A stretch of 64,000 bases of DNA, taken from the NCBI RefSeq assembly GCF_001042485.2, contig NZ_LBMN02000036.1, positions 434,001 to 498,000 of the forward strand, in the 5' to 3' direction. Made by a program: the position numbers and the translations under genes. Origin of the DNA: Bacillus paralicheniformis (lineage in GTDB: Bacteria > Bacillota > Bacilli > Bacillales > Bacillaceae). Below are positions 11,443 to 19,903 of the stretch, one piece after another. The notes under the pieces are model-generated. The model did no database searches and was not told the DNA's origin. It worked only from the letters and a program-made list of their open reading frames with translations. Each line of letters begins with the position of its first letter. Position 1 is the first letter of the stretch.

Positions 11443-12537
11443 TTACGGCTGCCGTTTGTAAAATGGGGTTTTCACGATTTTGGCTTTCAAGCGCTTATTT
11501 CTGATTTCCACTTCAACGACGGTGTCGAGGGCACAGGCTTCTTTTTTCAGCAATGCGAGGCCGACGTTTTTCTTTAAGGTCGGCGACTGTGTGCCGGTTG
11601 TCACCTCGCCTGCTTGTTCGCCTTGATAATAGACGGCGTAGCCGTGCCTTGGAATGCCTTTATCGATCATTTCAAGGCCGACGAGCTTTCTGTCCGCTCC
11701 ATGTTCCTTTTGGCTTGCCAGGACGGCTTTTCCGAAGAAGTCCGAGGCTTTGTTTGTTTTGACGGCGAATCCGATGCCGGCTTCGATCGGTGTAATATCT
11801 TTTGAGAGCTCTTGTCCGTACAGCGGCAGCTTCGCTTCAAACCTCAGCGTATCTCTGGCCCCGAGGCCGCACGGCACTAATCCCGAATCCTTGCCCGTTT
11901 CAAGAAGCAGCTTCCAAATGTAGGCTGCATCTTCACTCCGGCAGTAAATCTCAAAGCCGTCCTCTCCCGTGTATCCCGTTCTGGACACAAGCGCCTGCAC
12001 GCTGCCAATCGCCGCATCATCCCTGAACGTAAATGGCTTTAACCCGGCAAGATCGCTATCTGCGACCTGTTTTAAAATCGATTCGGCCTTCGGTCCTTGA
12101 AGGGCAAGCAGCGCAACCTCGCCAGACACGTTTCGAACCGAAACGTCTCCTTCTTGGTGCTTGTTCATCCAATCGACGTCTTTGTCGATATTGGCTGCGT
12201 TAATGACGAGCATGTAGACATTGGCCGCTTTTTTATAGACGAGGAGATCGTCGATCGTTCCGCCGTCTTCATAGCACATGGCCGTATACTGGGCACCGCC
12301 TTCTTTCAGTGTCGAAACATCGTTTGTCAACAGTTTTTGCAAAAACGGAAGGCTGTCTGTTCCTGTGATTTCGACCTCCCCCATGTGTGAGACGTCAAAA
12401 AGCCCCGCTTTCGTCCTGACGGCTTCATGCTCCTCTTTAATTGAAGAAAATTGAACAGGCAGTTCCCAGCCGCCAAAATCAATCGTTTTTCCGCCATATT
12501 CCTTATAAAGGTCAAATAAAGGCGTTCGTTTAAGCAT
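11443..12537 (-). CDS. gcvT: Aminomethyltransferase (glycine cleavage T-protein)
   Basis: A 364-residue T-protein that transfers the methylene group from aminomethyl-lipoyl-GcvH to tetrahydrofolate and releases ammonia. Conserved stretches include the N-terminal [19 protein letters not shown] and the folate-site region [12 protein letters not shown]. The ATG at 12537 is preceded by GAAGGGGGAAGC and gives the family's usual start [15 protein letters not shown]; a frame extension to 12585 has no good ribosome site. It is the first gene of the operon, under riboswitch control. Confidence 0.95.
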   Translation of the reverse strand: MLKRTPLFDLYKEYGGKTIDFGGWELPVQFSSIKEEHEAVRTKAGLFDVSHMGEVEITGTDSLPFLQKLLTNDVSTLKEGGAQYTAMCYEDGGTIDDLLVYKKAANVYMLVINAANIDKDVDWMNKHQEGDVSVRNVSGEVALLALQGPKAESILKQVADSDLAGLKPFTFRDDAAIGSVQALVSRTGYTGEDGFEIYCRSEDAAYIWKLLLETGKDSGLVPCGLGARDTLRFEAKLPLYGQELSKDITPIEAGIGFAVKTNKASDFFGKAVLASQKEHGADRKLVGLEMIDKGIPRHGYAVYYQGEQAGEVTTGTQSPTLKKNVGLALLKKEACALDTVVEVEIRNKRLKAKIVKTPFYKRQP

Positions 12538-12639
12538 TCTGCTTCCCCCTTCGCTTTTCAAACTAAAAACAAGTTTGCCAATCATCAGAAAACAAGAAAG
12601 ATTCCAACATCACCTGGATGGTTCCGCCGCTTTGGACGG

Positions 12640-12885
12640 CACAAAAAAGGACAGAGAAGCCCCTTTGTCAGTTCTGAGGCTCTCTGTCCTGGCACCTGAA
12701 AGTTTACTTTGCATCAAAAGCAAAGATGTCCCCTTTGGTGGTTTGTTAAAACATCATATGATACAAACTCTCTCCAGAGTTGCGTCAAGCAAGAGTTCTT
12801 TTGCCTGAGAGATTCACTGTTCCCCAGCTTGCTCCTTCGGCGCCGCTTTTAGGTTTCCCGCTATCGGTCTCTCCCCTTGCTGTCA
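12640..12885 (-). promoter_or_regulatory. Tandem glycine riboswitch with terminator platform
   Basis: On the minus strand, before gcvT, there are two glycine aptamers in a row. The first begins about 12880 with GGAGAGACCGATAGCGGG and closes at CTCTCAGGCAAAAGAACTC (about 12790). The second begins with CTCTGGAGAGAGTTTG and closes with TTTCAGGTGCCAGGACAGAG (about 12684). Immediately downstream is a strong terminator, GGACAGAGA pairing with TCTCTGTCC and a T run (12643-12690). Known glycine riboswitches of this layout turn the gcv operon on when glycine is high. The motif match is clear by eye. Confidence 0.93.
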
Positions 12886-13127
12886 TTCGCTCATATTCAT
12901 TTCTTTTCATGGACATACTATATAAAGCTTATGATTTTTTTACTGATGATCTACAAATATCCTACCATCATCACAACAATTGGGCAACAGGAAAAATCAT
13001 TAACAATTTATTATTTTAAAATAAGAATGTTCGTGTTTTGTTTATTTGTTAGTAAAATCCGTTTTTTTCACGCAATATTTTCTTTTAAAAAAGAACATTT
13101 GAATCTCAGAAGAGAAAGGCGGCATTA
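12886..13127. other. Divergent gcvT / yqhH promoter gap
   Basis: About 240 AT-rich bases between the riboswitch and yqhH. It must hold the promoters of both divergent units. A TATAGT lies on the minus strand near 12919, but no convincing paired -35 was found. No RNA or small gene is evident. Confidence 0.4.
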
Positions 13128-14810
13128 GTGATGAGACCAGACATTCATTTCGACAACGAGTGGCCGGAACAATTCAAAAAGCACCTTGATGAAGACGGAC
13201 CATGGGCGAATTGGGAGCTTTACAAGCTTTCCTGTGAAGTGCAGAAAAGGCTTGCGATTCCGACGTTTGAAGGCTTGCAGGCCCCTTATCACCTCCCAGG
13301 ATTCACCCCGCTTCCCCATCAGCTCGAAGTCGCCCGGAAGGTAGTCGAGCAGATGAACGGAAAAGCCATCTTGGCGGATGAAGTGGGCCTCGGCAAAACG
13401 GTCGAGGCTGGGCTGATATTAAAAGAATACATGATTCGCGGGCTGGCCAAGAAAATCTTAATCCTCGTCCCCGCCTCGCTCGTCTCGCAATGGGTGAAGG
13501 AACTGCGGGAAAAGTTTTTAATTCCGGCCGTGGAACAGAAAAAAAGCTATGTCTGGGAGCAGTGCGATGTTGTCGTCTCCTCCCTTGACACGGCAAAGCG
13601 GTCGCCGCACAGGGAGACGGTTTTGTCGATCCAGTATGATGTGGTGATTATTGATGAAGCTCACAAACTGAAAAACAATAAAACAAAAAATTACGAGTTT
13701 GTCCGCAGCTTAAAGAAAAAATATTGCCTGATGCTGACGGCGACGCCCATCCAAAACAAGATCGACGAAATATTTAATCTCGTTTCCCTGCTAAAACCCG
13801 GACACTTGGGAAATGAAAGCAACTTCAACAAAGATTATACAAAACAGATCAATTCAGCTGAAGCGCATGAACGCTTAAAGTCCCTTATCAATAAAGTCAT
13901 GATCAGAAACAGACGGCATGATACCGGCATCACCTGGACGAAGCGCCATGTCGAAACCGTGCCCATTTCCTTTTCTCCTACAGAACAGGCTTTGTATGAC
14001 GAGATTAAAAAGCTGAAGACAAGTCATCAGCATTCATCAAGCATGTTCTCAATCATGACATTGGAGCGCGAATGCTGTTCAAGCAGAGAAGCTGTCTATA
14101 TGACGCTGAAAAACATGCTTGACCGAAAGGATCGCGAAGCGCCGGTGATCTCCGAACCTGTCATCCACCATTTGATCGAAAAGGTCAACGAGGTCGCGCA
14201 AAATTCAAAAGCGCTGAAAGTTGTTGAGCTCATTCAAGAACTCGATGACAAAGTCATCATCTTTACTGAATACAGGGCGACGCAGATTTATCTGCAATGG
14301 TTCCTCCAGCAGAACGGCATCAGTTCTGTACCGTTCAGAGGCGGATTTAAAAGAGGAAAGAAAGACTGGATGAAAGATTTGTTCAGGGGCAAAGTTCAAG
14401 TTCTGATCGCGACTGAAGCAGGCGGCGAAGGGATAAACCTTCAATTTTGCAATAAAATCATCAACTATGACCTTCCGTGGAACCCGATGCGTCTCGAACA
14501 AAGGATCGGCCGGATTCACCGGCTCGGCCAGGAACGCGATGTTTACATTTACAACATGGCAACAAAGCATACCGTAGAAGAGCATATTTTAAAACTTCTC
14601 TATGAAAAGATCCATTTGTTCGAAAAAGTCGTCGGAGACTTGGATGATATTTTAACAAAAATCGAGGTCGGCAATTTTGAAGACCACCTTCATGACATTC
14701 TCTTTTACTCCGCAACAGACGAGGAAATGAAGATTAAAATGGAAAACTTAACCTCTTTCATTTCATACGGAAATGAAGCCGTTTCAAACCAAGAACAGAT
14801 CGGAGGCTAA
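13128..14810 (+). CDS. yqhH: YqhH, SNF2-family helicase-like ATPase
   Basis: A 560-residue SNF2/RapA-like protein. Motif I is ILADEVGLGKTVEAG, motif II is VIIDEAHKLKN (a DEAH box) and motif III is LTATPIQN. Motif V is TEAGGEGINLQ and motif VI is QRIGRIHRLGQ. These DNA-dependent ATPases remodel protein-DNA complexes or RNA polymerase; the target here is unknown. GTG 13128 and ATG 13131 are adjacent start candidates behind AGAAAGGCGG. It is followed 6 bases later by yqhG, so the two are likely one operon. Confidence 0.9.
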   Translation: MMRPDIHFDNEWPEQFKKHLDEDGPWANWELYKLSCEVQKRLAIPTFEGLQAPYHLPGFTPLPHQLEVARKVVEQMNGKAILADEVGLGKTVEAGLILKEYMIRGLAKKILILVPASLVSQWVKELREKFLIPAVEQKKSYVWEQCDVVVSSLDTAKRSPHRETVLSIQYDVVIIDEAHKLKNNKTKNYEFVRSLKKKYCLMLTATPIQNKIDEIFNLVSLLKPGHLGNESNFNKDYTKQINSAEAHERLKSLINKVMIRNRRHDTGITWTKRHVETVPISFSPTEQALYDEIKKLKTSHQHSSSMFSIMTLERECCSSREAVYMTLKNMLDRKDREAPVISEPVIHHLIEKVNEVAQNSKALKVVELIQELDDKVIIFTEYRATQIYLQWFLQQNGISSVPFRGGFKRGKKDWMKDLFRGKVQVLIATEAGGEGINLQFCNKIINYDLPWNPMRLEQRIGRIHRLGQERDVYIYNMATKHTVEEHILKLLYEKIHLFEKVVGDLDDILTKIEVGNFEDHLHDILFYSATDEEMKIKMENLTSFISYGNEAVSNQEQIGG

Positions 14811-14816
14811 AATCAA

Positions 14817-15611
14817 ATGCGTCAGGAAGAAATATACCTGTTTTTAGAACGCTTTTTCATCGCAAACGGCTGCACGATCACCGACAAAAGTTCAGGCCAC
14901 ATGACTGTGCAGCTGACGGTTGAAGTCGATAAACAGATTATGAACAGGCCGTTTTACTGGCACTGGCTCGAAAAGACGGGCGGAGAACCTAATCCGATGA
15001 AAATCACGCTGATCACGAATGAAGACGAGGCCCCTTCCGATATCGAAGGTGAGTTTATTCATTTTGGATCACCAAGACTTTTTCAAATTTTCCAGGCCGT
15101 GCAAAAAAACGGCAAATTTATTCGCCTTTATGAGAAAATCCGTTCCGATGGAGCCCATATTTCCCTGGAACCGTGGCTCGGCATGAATGTGACGATCTCG
15201 TACCAATCCGACATGAAAAAAGATAAGCTTCTGTCTCTCGGCCTTCATTTAATCAGCGGTCAGCTGGTCGAATCGTTTCAAGAACAAATGGAGGCCCGAG
15301 ATCTCTCTTCACAGATCTCTGACTACTGCTACACGATGTCGCCGTTGATTAAGCCGGAAAGCGGCATTAAACGGCTTGAGCGCTATATCGAACAGGCGGC
15401 CAGAAGCGAGCCGCTTGATTGGGCTGAAGCTTCCCTGAAACGCTGGAATAACGACCTGTCACTTTTAAACCAATTTTACGAGGATACTGAAGAAAAACCG
15501 GAGGAATACGAAATTGAGAAAAAGGCTCTCCAAACGCTTTACGAGCCTAAAATCGATATTAAAGTTCAAAACGGGGGATTATTTTATTTGCACAAAAAAA
15601 ATTCAGGATAA
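14817..15611 (+). CDS. yqhG: YqhG family protein, function unknown
   Basis: A 264-residue soluble protein of the Bacillus-specific YqhG family, with no membrane helix or recognised catalytic motif. It follows the SNF2-like gene with a 6-base gap, and the pair is conserved next to sinI-sinR in B. subtilis too. That suggests a joint role with YqhH, but no function is known. The region after its stop (15612 onward) contains the sinI control region. Confidence 0.82.
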   Translation: MRQEEIYLFLERFFIANGCTITDKSSGHMTVQLTVEVDKQIMNRPFYWHWLEKTGGEPNPMKITLITNEDEAPSDIEGEFIHFGSPRLFQIFQAVQKNGKFIRLYEKIRSDGAHISLEPWLGMNVTISYQSDMKKDKLLSLGLHLISGQLVESFQEQMEARDLSSQISDYCYTMSPLIKPESGIKRLERYIEQAARSEPLDWAEASLKRWNNDLSLLNQFYEDTEEKPEEYEIEKKALQTLYEPKIDIKVQNGGLFYLHKKNSG

Positions 15612-15620
15612 TTTTTCCGA

Positions 15621-15664
15621 TTCGACAACATTCTTGTTTTTATTCAGTGAGCTGGACTTATAAT
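15621..15664 (+). promoter_or_regulatory. Spo0A box and sinI promoter
   Basis: TTCGACA at 15621-15627 is a perfect reverse-strand match to the Spo0A box core TGTCGAA. It lies just upstream of TTGTTT (15635-15640) and a perfect TATAAT (15659-15664) spaced by 18 bases. In B. subtilis, sinI is activated by Spo0A~P, so position and content agree. The pairing of -35 and -10 is inferred. Confidence 0.65.
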
Positions 15665-15801
15665 AGAACTAAAGAGATAGGAGGAACTTTCGTAACACCA
15701 TTTGGACAAGCTTGGTAAAGTGTTGAGTCTCGGGGTTTATCTTTGTTTATCACAACACGGTTGTCTGAAATACATAATGAAGTATTTTGGGGGGGAAATG
15801 T

Positions 15802-15978
15802 ATGAATAAAGATAAAAATGAGAAAGAAGAATTGGATGAGGAGTGGACAGAACTGATTAAACACGCTCTTGAACAAGGCATTAGTCCAGAGGATATACGT
15901 ATTTTTCTCAATTTGGGTGAGAAGTCTTCAAAACCTTCCGCATCAATTGAAAGAAGTCATTCAATAAATCCTTTCTGA
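15802..15978 (+). CDS. sinI: SinI, anti-repressor of SinR
   Basis: A 58-residue SinI. The SinR-binding helix-turn segment reads ELDEEWTELIKHALEQGISPEDIRIFL, and the protein ends in the family's SHSINPF tail. SinI binds SinR and removes it from DNA, releasing matrix genes. The N-terminal dozen residues are acidic/lysine-rich and differ from B. subtilis. ATG 15802 is preceded by a run of seven Gs and GAAA, an unusual but usable ribosome site; an upstream in-frame TTG lies inside that run. It precedes sinR by 33 bases. Confidence 0.93.
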   Translation: MNKDKNEKEELDEEWTELIKHALEQGISPEDIRIFLNLGEKSSKPSASIERSHSINPF

Positions 15979-15990
15979 ATGTGCTATAAT
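15960..15990 (+). promoter_or_regulatory. Possible internal promoter of sinR
   Basis: TGTGCTATAAT at 15980-15990 looks like an extended -10, with TTCAAT 19 bases upstream. It lies in the sinI stop region directly before sinR. B. subtilis has an independent sinR promoter at the same place. Confidence 0.55.
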
Positions 15991-16011
15991 ATCGAAAGGA
16001 AGGTGATGACA

Positions 16012-16347
16012 TTGATTGGCCAGCGTATTAAACAATATCGAAAAGAAAAAGGCTACTCACTATCTGAACTAGCTGAAAAGGCTGGGGTAGCGAAGTCTTA
16101 TTTAAGTTCAATAGAAAGAAACTTGCAAACAAACCCCTCCATTCAATTTCTAGAAAAAGTCTCCGCTGTTCTGGACGTCTCGGTTCATACCCTGCTCAAT
16201 GAGAAAGATGAAACCGAATACGATGGTCAATTAGATAGTGAATGGGAAAATCTAGTTCGTGACGCTATGGCATCAGGGGTTTCTAAAAAACAATTTCGAG
16301 AATTTTTAGATTATCAAAAGTGGAAGAAAAGACAGGAAAAGGAGTAA
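16012..16347 (+). CDS. sinR: SinR, master regulator of biofilm formation
   Basis: A 111-residue repressor, the length of B. subtilis SinR. The N-terminal HTH_3 domain (residues 5-60) has the recognition helix AKSYLSSIERN. The C-terminal SinI-type oligomerisation domain is at about 74-111. SinR represses the tapA and eps operons. Translation starts at TTG 16012, behind AAAGGAAGGTGATGACA, giving IGQRIKQYRKEKGYS as N-terminus; a longer reading from 15979 would begin within the sinI stop and the -10 box. Targets of the SinR type are visible upstream of tapA in this window. Confidence 0.95.
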   Translation: MIGQRIKQYRKEKGYSLSELAEKAGVAKSYLSSIERNLQTNPSIQFLEKVSAVLDVSVHTLLNEKDETEYDGQLDSEWENLVRDAMASGVSKKQFREFLDYQKWKKRQEKE

Positions 16348-16380
16348 GGGAAACATATCTTACTCCCTTTGGCATTTTTT
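16337..16380 (+). terminator. sinR terminator
   Basis: GGAGTAAG (16341-16348) pairs with CTTACTCC (16359-16366), followed shortly by a run of six Ts. The stem includes the sinR stop codon. Confidence 0.75.
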
Positions 16381-16410
16381 ACGCTGAATAAGCCGATTCC
16401 TCATGAACAT

Positions 16411-16440
16411 AAAAAAACGGATCATACAGATCCGTTTTTT
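16411..16440 (-). terminator. tasA operon terminator
   Basis: Near-perfect palindrome AAAAACGGATC/GATCCGTTTTT around ATACA. It could work in both directions, between convergent sinR and tasA. Confidence 0.88.
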
Positions 16441-16451
16441 AAATTGCACCA

Positions 16452-17246
16452 TTATTTATCTTCACTGTGTGCTCTTTCGTTCTCTTTTACATAACCTTTT
16501 TCATCGGCATGTTTTTTGCCGTCGATTGTCAAGCCGTTCCATTGAGTACCTTCGAATGAGAAGTCAAGCTGCACAGAATCTCCTTGATATTTGTTCTGTA
16601 CCATTCTGCCGCTGGCGTCTGTTGTTTTGTCATTGACGAACTCAATCACCAATTGAACTTTGTCAAAGTCATATGGATCTTTCGGAATGCCGTCGTATTC
16701 AGGCGCCGTTTTTCCGTTGATTGTCGCTACATTGATTTTGCCATTGTCATGCAGGAACTCTGGCTCGATTGCTTTCTTCACTTTTTCGTACGCGGCCTTA
16801 TCTTTTTTCGCGGACATATTGTACAGATCATAAAGGTTGGCTTCATCTAAAATGATGTTTTTAGGATAGCCGTTTCCGCCTTCAACTCCGACAGTCAGAA
16901 CGCTGACTTTAAATTGTTTCAGGAAGTCTTCCGCTGTGCTTTTTCCGCCGTTTTTCGCGTTTCCGTCAAGGAAATTGCTGTAGCCAACCTGCATCAGCAC
17001 TTCTTTAATCGCAAGTGATCCGTCATTTTTGAATTCGAAATCTTTAGTGAATTTGTCGCCAGGTTTTAAGTTGGACAAGTTAACTCTTGCAGATGTATCT
17101 TTCGCATTCAGGTCAAGCGTACCTGCTGCATAAGTTGCTTGAGTTGTTTCGATGTCGTTAAACGCAGCCCAAGTTCCTCCTCCTACTAATGCCAGTCCAA
17201 GCGCAGCAGACGCAACGCCTAATCCGAGTTTTTTCTTTGTACCCAT
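16452..17246 (-). CDS. tasA: TasA, amyloid fibre protein of the biofilm matrix
   Basis: A 264-residue secreted protein of the TasA/camelysin family. The N-terminus MGTKKKLGLG is followed by a hydrophobic stretch to about residue 28, a SipW-type signal peptide. The mature part begins near AFNDIETTQATYAAGTLDL, and LKPGDKFTKDFEFKNDGSLAIKEV is the conserved core. It is the main fibre subunit of the Bacillus matrix. GGAGGAGTTATCA precedes the ATG. Last gene of the tapA-sipW-tasA operon, 72 bases after sipW; regulated by SinR. Confidence 0.95.
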   Translation of the reverse strand: MGTKKKLGLGVASAALGLALVGGGTWAAFNDIETTQATYAAGTLDLNAKDTSARVNLSNLKPGDKFTKDFEFKNDGSLAIKEVLMQVGYSNFLDGNAKNGGKSTAEDFLKQFKVSVLTVGVEGGNGYPKNIILDEANLYDLYNMSAKKDKAAYEKVKKAIEPEFLHDNGKINVATINGKTAPEYDGIPKDPYDFDKVQLVIEFVNDKTTDASGRMVQNKYQGDSVQLDFSFEGTQWNGLTIDGKKHADEKGYVKENERAHSEDK

Positions 17247-17318
17247 TGATAACTCCTCCTTTTATAATAAGAAAATCTGTATATATGGAGACCTGAATGT
17301 TCAGGTGACCAACGAAGA

Positions 17319-17903
17319 TTACATGGAAACTGATTGATCTTTCCCGGCGGCTTCAATTGCCTTAGTTTTTTGGTCAATCTCTCTTAAAGCCGCGGATACA
17401 GTAATCACTGCATAAAGAATCAACAAGAGTCCCGGCACGATCAGCAATATGGCTGTGCCGATCGGTTTACTTGCAAAATCCAGAAAATACCCGGCATACG
17501 GAACCGTAATGCCCGAATACTTAGCGACAACATTTTCCGCCAGCACCGGATCGGAATCAGGGTTTTGGTTATTGTCACCCTTTGTTTTAAACATGAGGTT
17601 TGATTTATTTTTTGTTATACCGATAATTCGGTGGGTAACCATGGTGTTTTCGTCTTGCATGAATGTAATGACATCTCCCTTTTTCAAAGACCCGGGATTT
17701 TCAATCTTTTGAACGGCTATCACAGAACCTGTTTTAAACTCCGGCTCCATCGAACCGGATAAAACCGTTTTCAATTGATAGCCGAAGAGCTGCGGCTCTC
17801 CGCCGGACGACTTTGTCGAAATCACGACGATGACCGCGGCGATGATGAGTGTGAAAATAATCACATATAAGATATTGCTGACCCATTTGATCACATGTTT
17901 CAT
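17319..17903 (-). CDS. sipW: SipW, ER-type signal peptidase I
   Basis: A 194-residue signal peptidase with membrane helices at both ends (about 10-28 and 145-165). The catalytic serine is in SGSMEP (S51) and the second catalytic residue is the histidine H91 in VTHRI, where bacterial-type enzymes have lysine. This Ser-His arrangement marks the ER/archaeal class. SipW processes TasA and TapA, its operon partners. Its ATG overlaps the tapA stop by four bases (ATGA). Confidence 0.95.
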   Translation of the reverse strand: MKHVIKWVSNILYVIIFTLIIAAVIVVISTKSSGGEPQLFGYQLKTVLSGSMEPEFKTGSVIAVQKIENPGSLKKGDVITFMQDENTMVTHRIIGITKNKSNLMFKTKGDNNQNPDSDPVLAENVVAKYSGITVPYAGYFLDFASKPIGTAILLIVPGLLLILYAVITVSAALREIDQKTKAIEAAGKDQSVSM

Positions 17904-18628
17904 GACGCTTCCCCGCTTTCTAATGAATTTTCTTCTTTTCTATTTTCTTTATCTACTGATTCACTGCTCTTTGGTGTTTTCTCTATGTCCTGTTCAGACT
18001 TTTCCCGTGTTTCTGTCTGTTCTGTTTGCTTCGGCTTTTTTGATGCTTTTTTAGGCGGCTTCGGTGTTTCTTCTTTACAGTCTTGAAGCTTCATCACATT
18101 TGACCAAATAAAAGGTTTGCCCTTTTTCACATCGGGATGGCCTTCAGGCTTAATCAATTTAAATGCGTAGAGCCCTCCTTTTGCCGCCCGCTTTGACTCT
18201 ATCCGGTAGATGTTCTTTTCGGCTTCTTTTTTGAACGCGCCTTTATCGATCACAGTCCCGTCCTCTAACGGTTTTTTGGCATTACCGAGTTTATGCAGCT
18301 CCCACTTCCATTCAGAGTCGGCGATTTGGCTGCCGCGGTTTTTATATTCTGCAAACAATGTCAGCGGTGCACAGACCGTTCCTTTCGTCTTTGTCTGTTT
18401 TTGAAGCTTCAAATTGCTCCCGTCCCACTGTTTCCCATCTTGAGGAAATGAAGAGGCCGCTTTCATTGTCATGCTGTATGTTTCCACATCGTGAAATGAT
18501 GCGTTTGTATGCTGTGACAGCTGACTCCCCAATCCAATTAAAAGATAAATGATCAGCAGCATTTGAAAAACGATGATGTTTTTTCCGGCTCTTTTTCGGG
18601 ATCTCCTAGTTCGAGATAATCGGATCAT
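17900..18628 (-). CDS. tapA: TapA, TasA fibre anchoring/assembly protein
   Basis: A 242-residue secreted protein (formerly YqxM). A basic N-terminus with many arginines precedes a hydrophobic segment (about 18-38) and a SipW-like cleavage region. The folded domain contains two cysteines, in VCAPLTLF and KLQDCKEE. A roughly 60-residue hydrophilic tail rich in Lys, Glu, Thr and Ser follows. TapA promotes assembly of TasA fibres and their attachment to the wall. It is the first gene of the operon; SinR operators lie upstream. Confidence 0.92.
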   Translation of the reverse strand: MIRLSRTRRSRKRAGKNIIVFQMLLIIYLLIGLGSQLSQHTNASFHDVETYSMTMKAASSFPQDGKQWDGSNLKLQKQTKTKGTVCAPLTLFAEYKNRGSQIADSEWKWELHKLGNAKKPLEDGTVIDKGAFKKEAEKNIYRIESKRAAKGGLYAFKLIKPEGHPDVKKGKPFIWSNVMKLQDCKEETPKPPKKASKKPKQTEQTETREKSEQDIEKTPKSSESVDKENRKEENSLESGEAS

Positions 18629-18677
18629 GACTACCCTCCTAGCGAGTATGTAATGGCTTTTTTCGCTCGTTCGTTTT

Positions 18678-18836
18678 AAAGAACTTGATAGTTAGAGTAT
18701 AAAGAACAAATGTGCCATTTGAAAACTATCAAAATAGTCGATTAAGTTCGTTTTACAGAACGTTTTCGTTTAATTCCTCAAAAAATCTCTCAAATTCTCA
18801 TCTTTTTGAAAAGATTGAAGTTCTTTATAAAGTACA
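18678..18836. promoter_or_regulatory. Cluster of SinR operators before tapA
   Basis: SinR recognises GTTCTYT. Exact or near matches are AAAGAAC at 18678-18684, AAAGAAC at 18701-18707 and GTTCTTT at 18830-18836. A palindrome GTTCGTTTTACAGAAC at 18746-18761 holds two more degenerate halves facing each other. The cluster lies 50-208 bases upstream of the tapA start, as in B. subtilis. Half-site content is seen directly; binding is inferred from the family. Confidence 0.75.
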
Positions 18837-18905
18837 TAATTTCTTCTTCATTTTTGTATAAACACTGTTGACAAGGAAAAAATAGGATAGAAAGGATGAT
18901 GCCCC

Positions 18906-19226
18906 GTGCTGAAAAATGCTATGTTATGCTCTTTTTTACTGCTTGCAAGCATCGGGCCGCTCAATGCCCATGCGGCAGCTTACGAAACAGCCCGCATGTC
19001 TAAGTGGGAAGAAAAAGCGGTTGAGGAAGCAAAAAAGAGGTATCCGGAAGCAGAAGTGCGTCTCACGAAAAAAGTATGGGATCGAAAGCGGGCGGATGAA
19101 GCGGTCAAACAATACCATGTCACATTGAGTGAAGGAAATAAAAATTTCGGAGTATTTGTTACAATTTCATTTGAACCTGCGACACACAAAATCAACAAAG
19201 TCGTCGTTGTGGAAGAATATAAATAA
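18906..19226 (+). CDS. yqzG: YqzG, secreted DUF3889 protein
   Basis: A 106-residue exported protein. An N-terminal signal peptide ends around the AHAAA cleavage site (about residue 24). The mature part of about 80 residues, rich in Lys and Glu, has the DUF3889-like pattern of a helix (KWEEKAVEEAKKRYPEA) followed by beta-strands. The start is GTG with AAAGGATG upstream. Function unknown. It is divergent from tapA and convergent with yqzE, sharing a bidirectional terminator with it. Confidence 0.8.
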   Translation: MLKNAMLCSFLLLASIGPLNAHAAAYETARMSKWEEKAVEEAKKRYPEAEVRLTKKVWDRKRADEAVKQYHVTLSEGNKNFGVFVTISFEPATHKINKVVVVEEYK

Positions 19227-19258
19227 GCCGCTTTGCAGTAGAAAGCGGCTTGTCTTTA
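19225..19258. terminator. Bidirectional terminator yqzG / comG-yqzE
   Basis: AAGCCGCTTT/AAAGCGGCTT stem between convergent genes, overlapping the yqzG stop codon on one side and the yqzE stop on the other. Confidence 0.78.
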
Positions 19259-19438
19259 TTTATGCCTTTTAAAAAACATGATACACCCAAGAGGAAGAAT
19301 GCCGAACCATTGATATATCCTGGACGGCGGCTTTGATTCTTTACGTTTTTCTTTCATTTCTTTTCTTTCCTGCTTAGGCGTGTCCATATATTTTACGAGC
19401 TGTTCCGTCATATATTTAACATAATCGTTCGTTTTCAT
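19256..19438 (-). CDS. yqzE: YqzE, small protein at the end of the comG operon
   Basis: A 60-residue protein with a charged N-terminal helix ([19 protein letters not shown]), a Lys/Glu-rich middle and a short hydrophobic C-terminus. ATG 19438 follows AGAGGTGATGTG. It lies 88 bases after comGG with no terminator between, so it probably belongs to the comG operon as in B. subtilis. Function unknown. Confidence 0.75.
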   Translation of the reverse strand: MKTNDYVKYMTEQLVKYMDTPKQERKEMKEKRKESKPPSRIYQWFGILPLGCIMFFKRHK

Positions 19439-19526
19439 CACATCACCTCTTGGGGAGTTCTGTCAGTTGAAGTGTTGTCATACGAATCTTTTTTTATACA
19501 TTCTTCATGATTCCGACACACAATTT

Positions 19527-19892
19527 TTAATATTCTTTCCACTGTGTGATTTTCTTAGTGCTCAAATCATATTGAAATTCAGCGCTCGTTTCTGTGCCGG
19601 AAGCTGTCGTTACCTCTATCTTCACTCGCTTGAGCCGCTGATGAGCCGGATTGACAGTATACGATATCAAGCCATGCTGTTTTTGAATTTTCTCTTTTGT
19701 CTCTTCGTGAATATGAGACAGGGCATGGAGCATTCCATTTTGGAGAAGGTTTTGCTGAATATGAAATTCTTTTGTTTGCTGTGCAAACATTCGTTGATTC
19801 GATAATAAAACGGCTGAATGACCCGCGCAGAGCATGTAAATCACAGCTGTGAAAACAGCAGCCGGATAAATGAATCCTTTTGAATTTTTCAC
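19527..19892 (-). CDS. comGG: ComGG, competence pilus minor pilin
   Basis: A 121-residue pseudopilin. The N-terminus KNSKGFIYPAAVF resembles a prepilin site (G|F) but lacks the usual glutamate at +5, as known for ComGG, and a hydrophobic helix follows. It is part of the competence pilus that pulls DNA through the wall. The start is GTG with AAAGGTGATCAC before it. It lies 11 bases after comGF. Confidence 0.88.
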   Translation of the reverse strand: MKNSKGFIYPAAVFTAVIYMLCAGHSAVLLSNQRMFAQQTKEFHIQQNLLQNGMLHALSHIHEETKEKIQKQHGLISYTVNPAHQRLKRVKIEVTTASGTETSAEFQYDLSTKKITQWKEY

Positions 19893-19903
19893 GTGATCAC
19901 CTT

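Noticed and set aside
15690..15815. Short frame starting TTG near 15702 that overlaps the sinI start, downstream of an AGGAGG at about 15678
   Set aside because: The distance from AGGAGG to the TTG is about 17 bases, too long, and the peptide has no recognisable feature.
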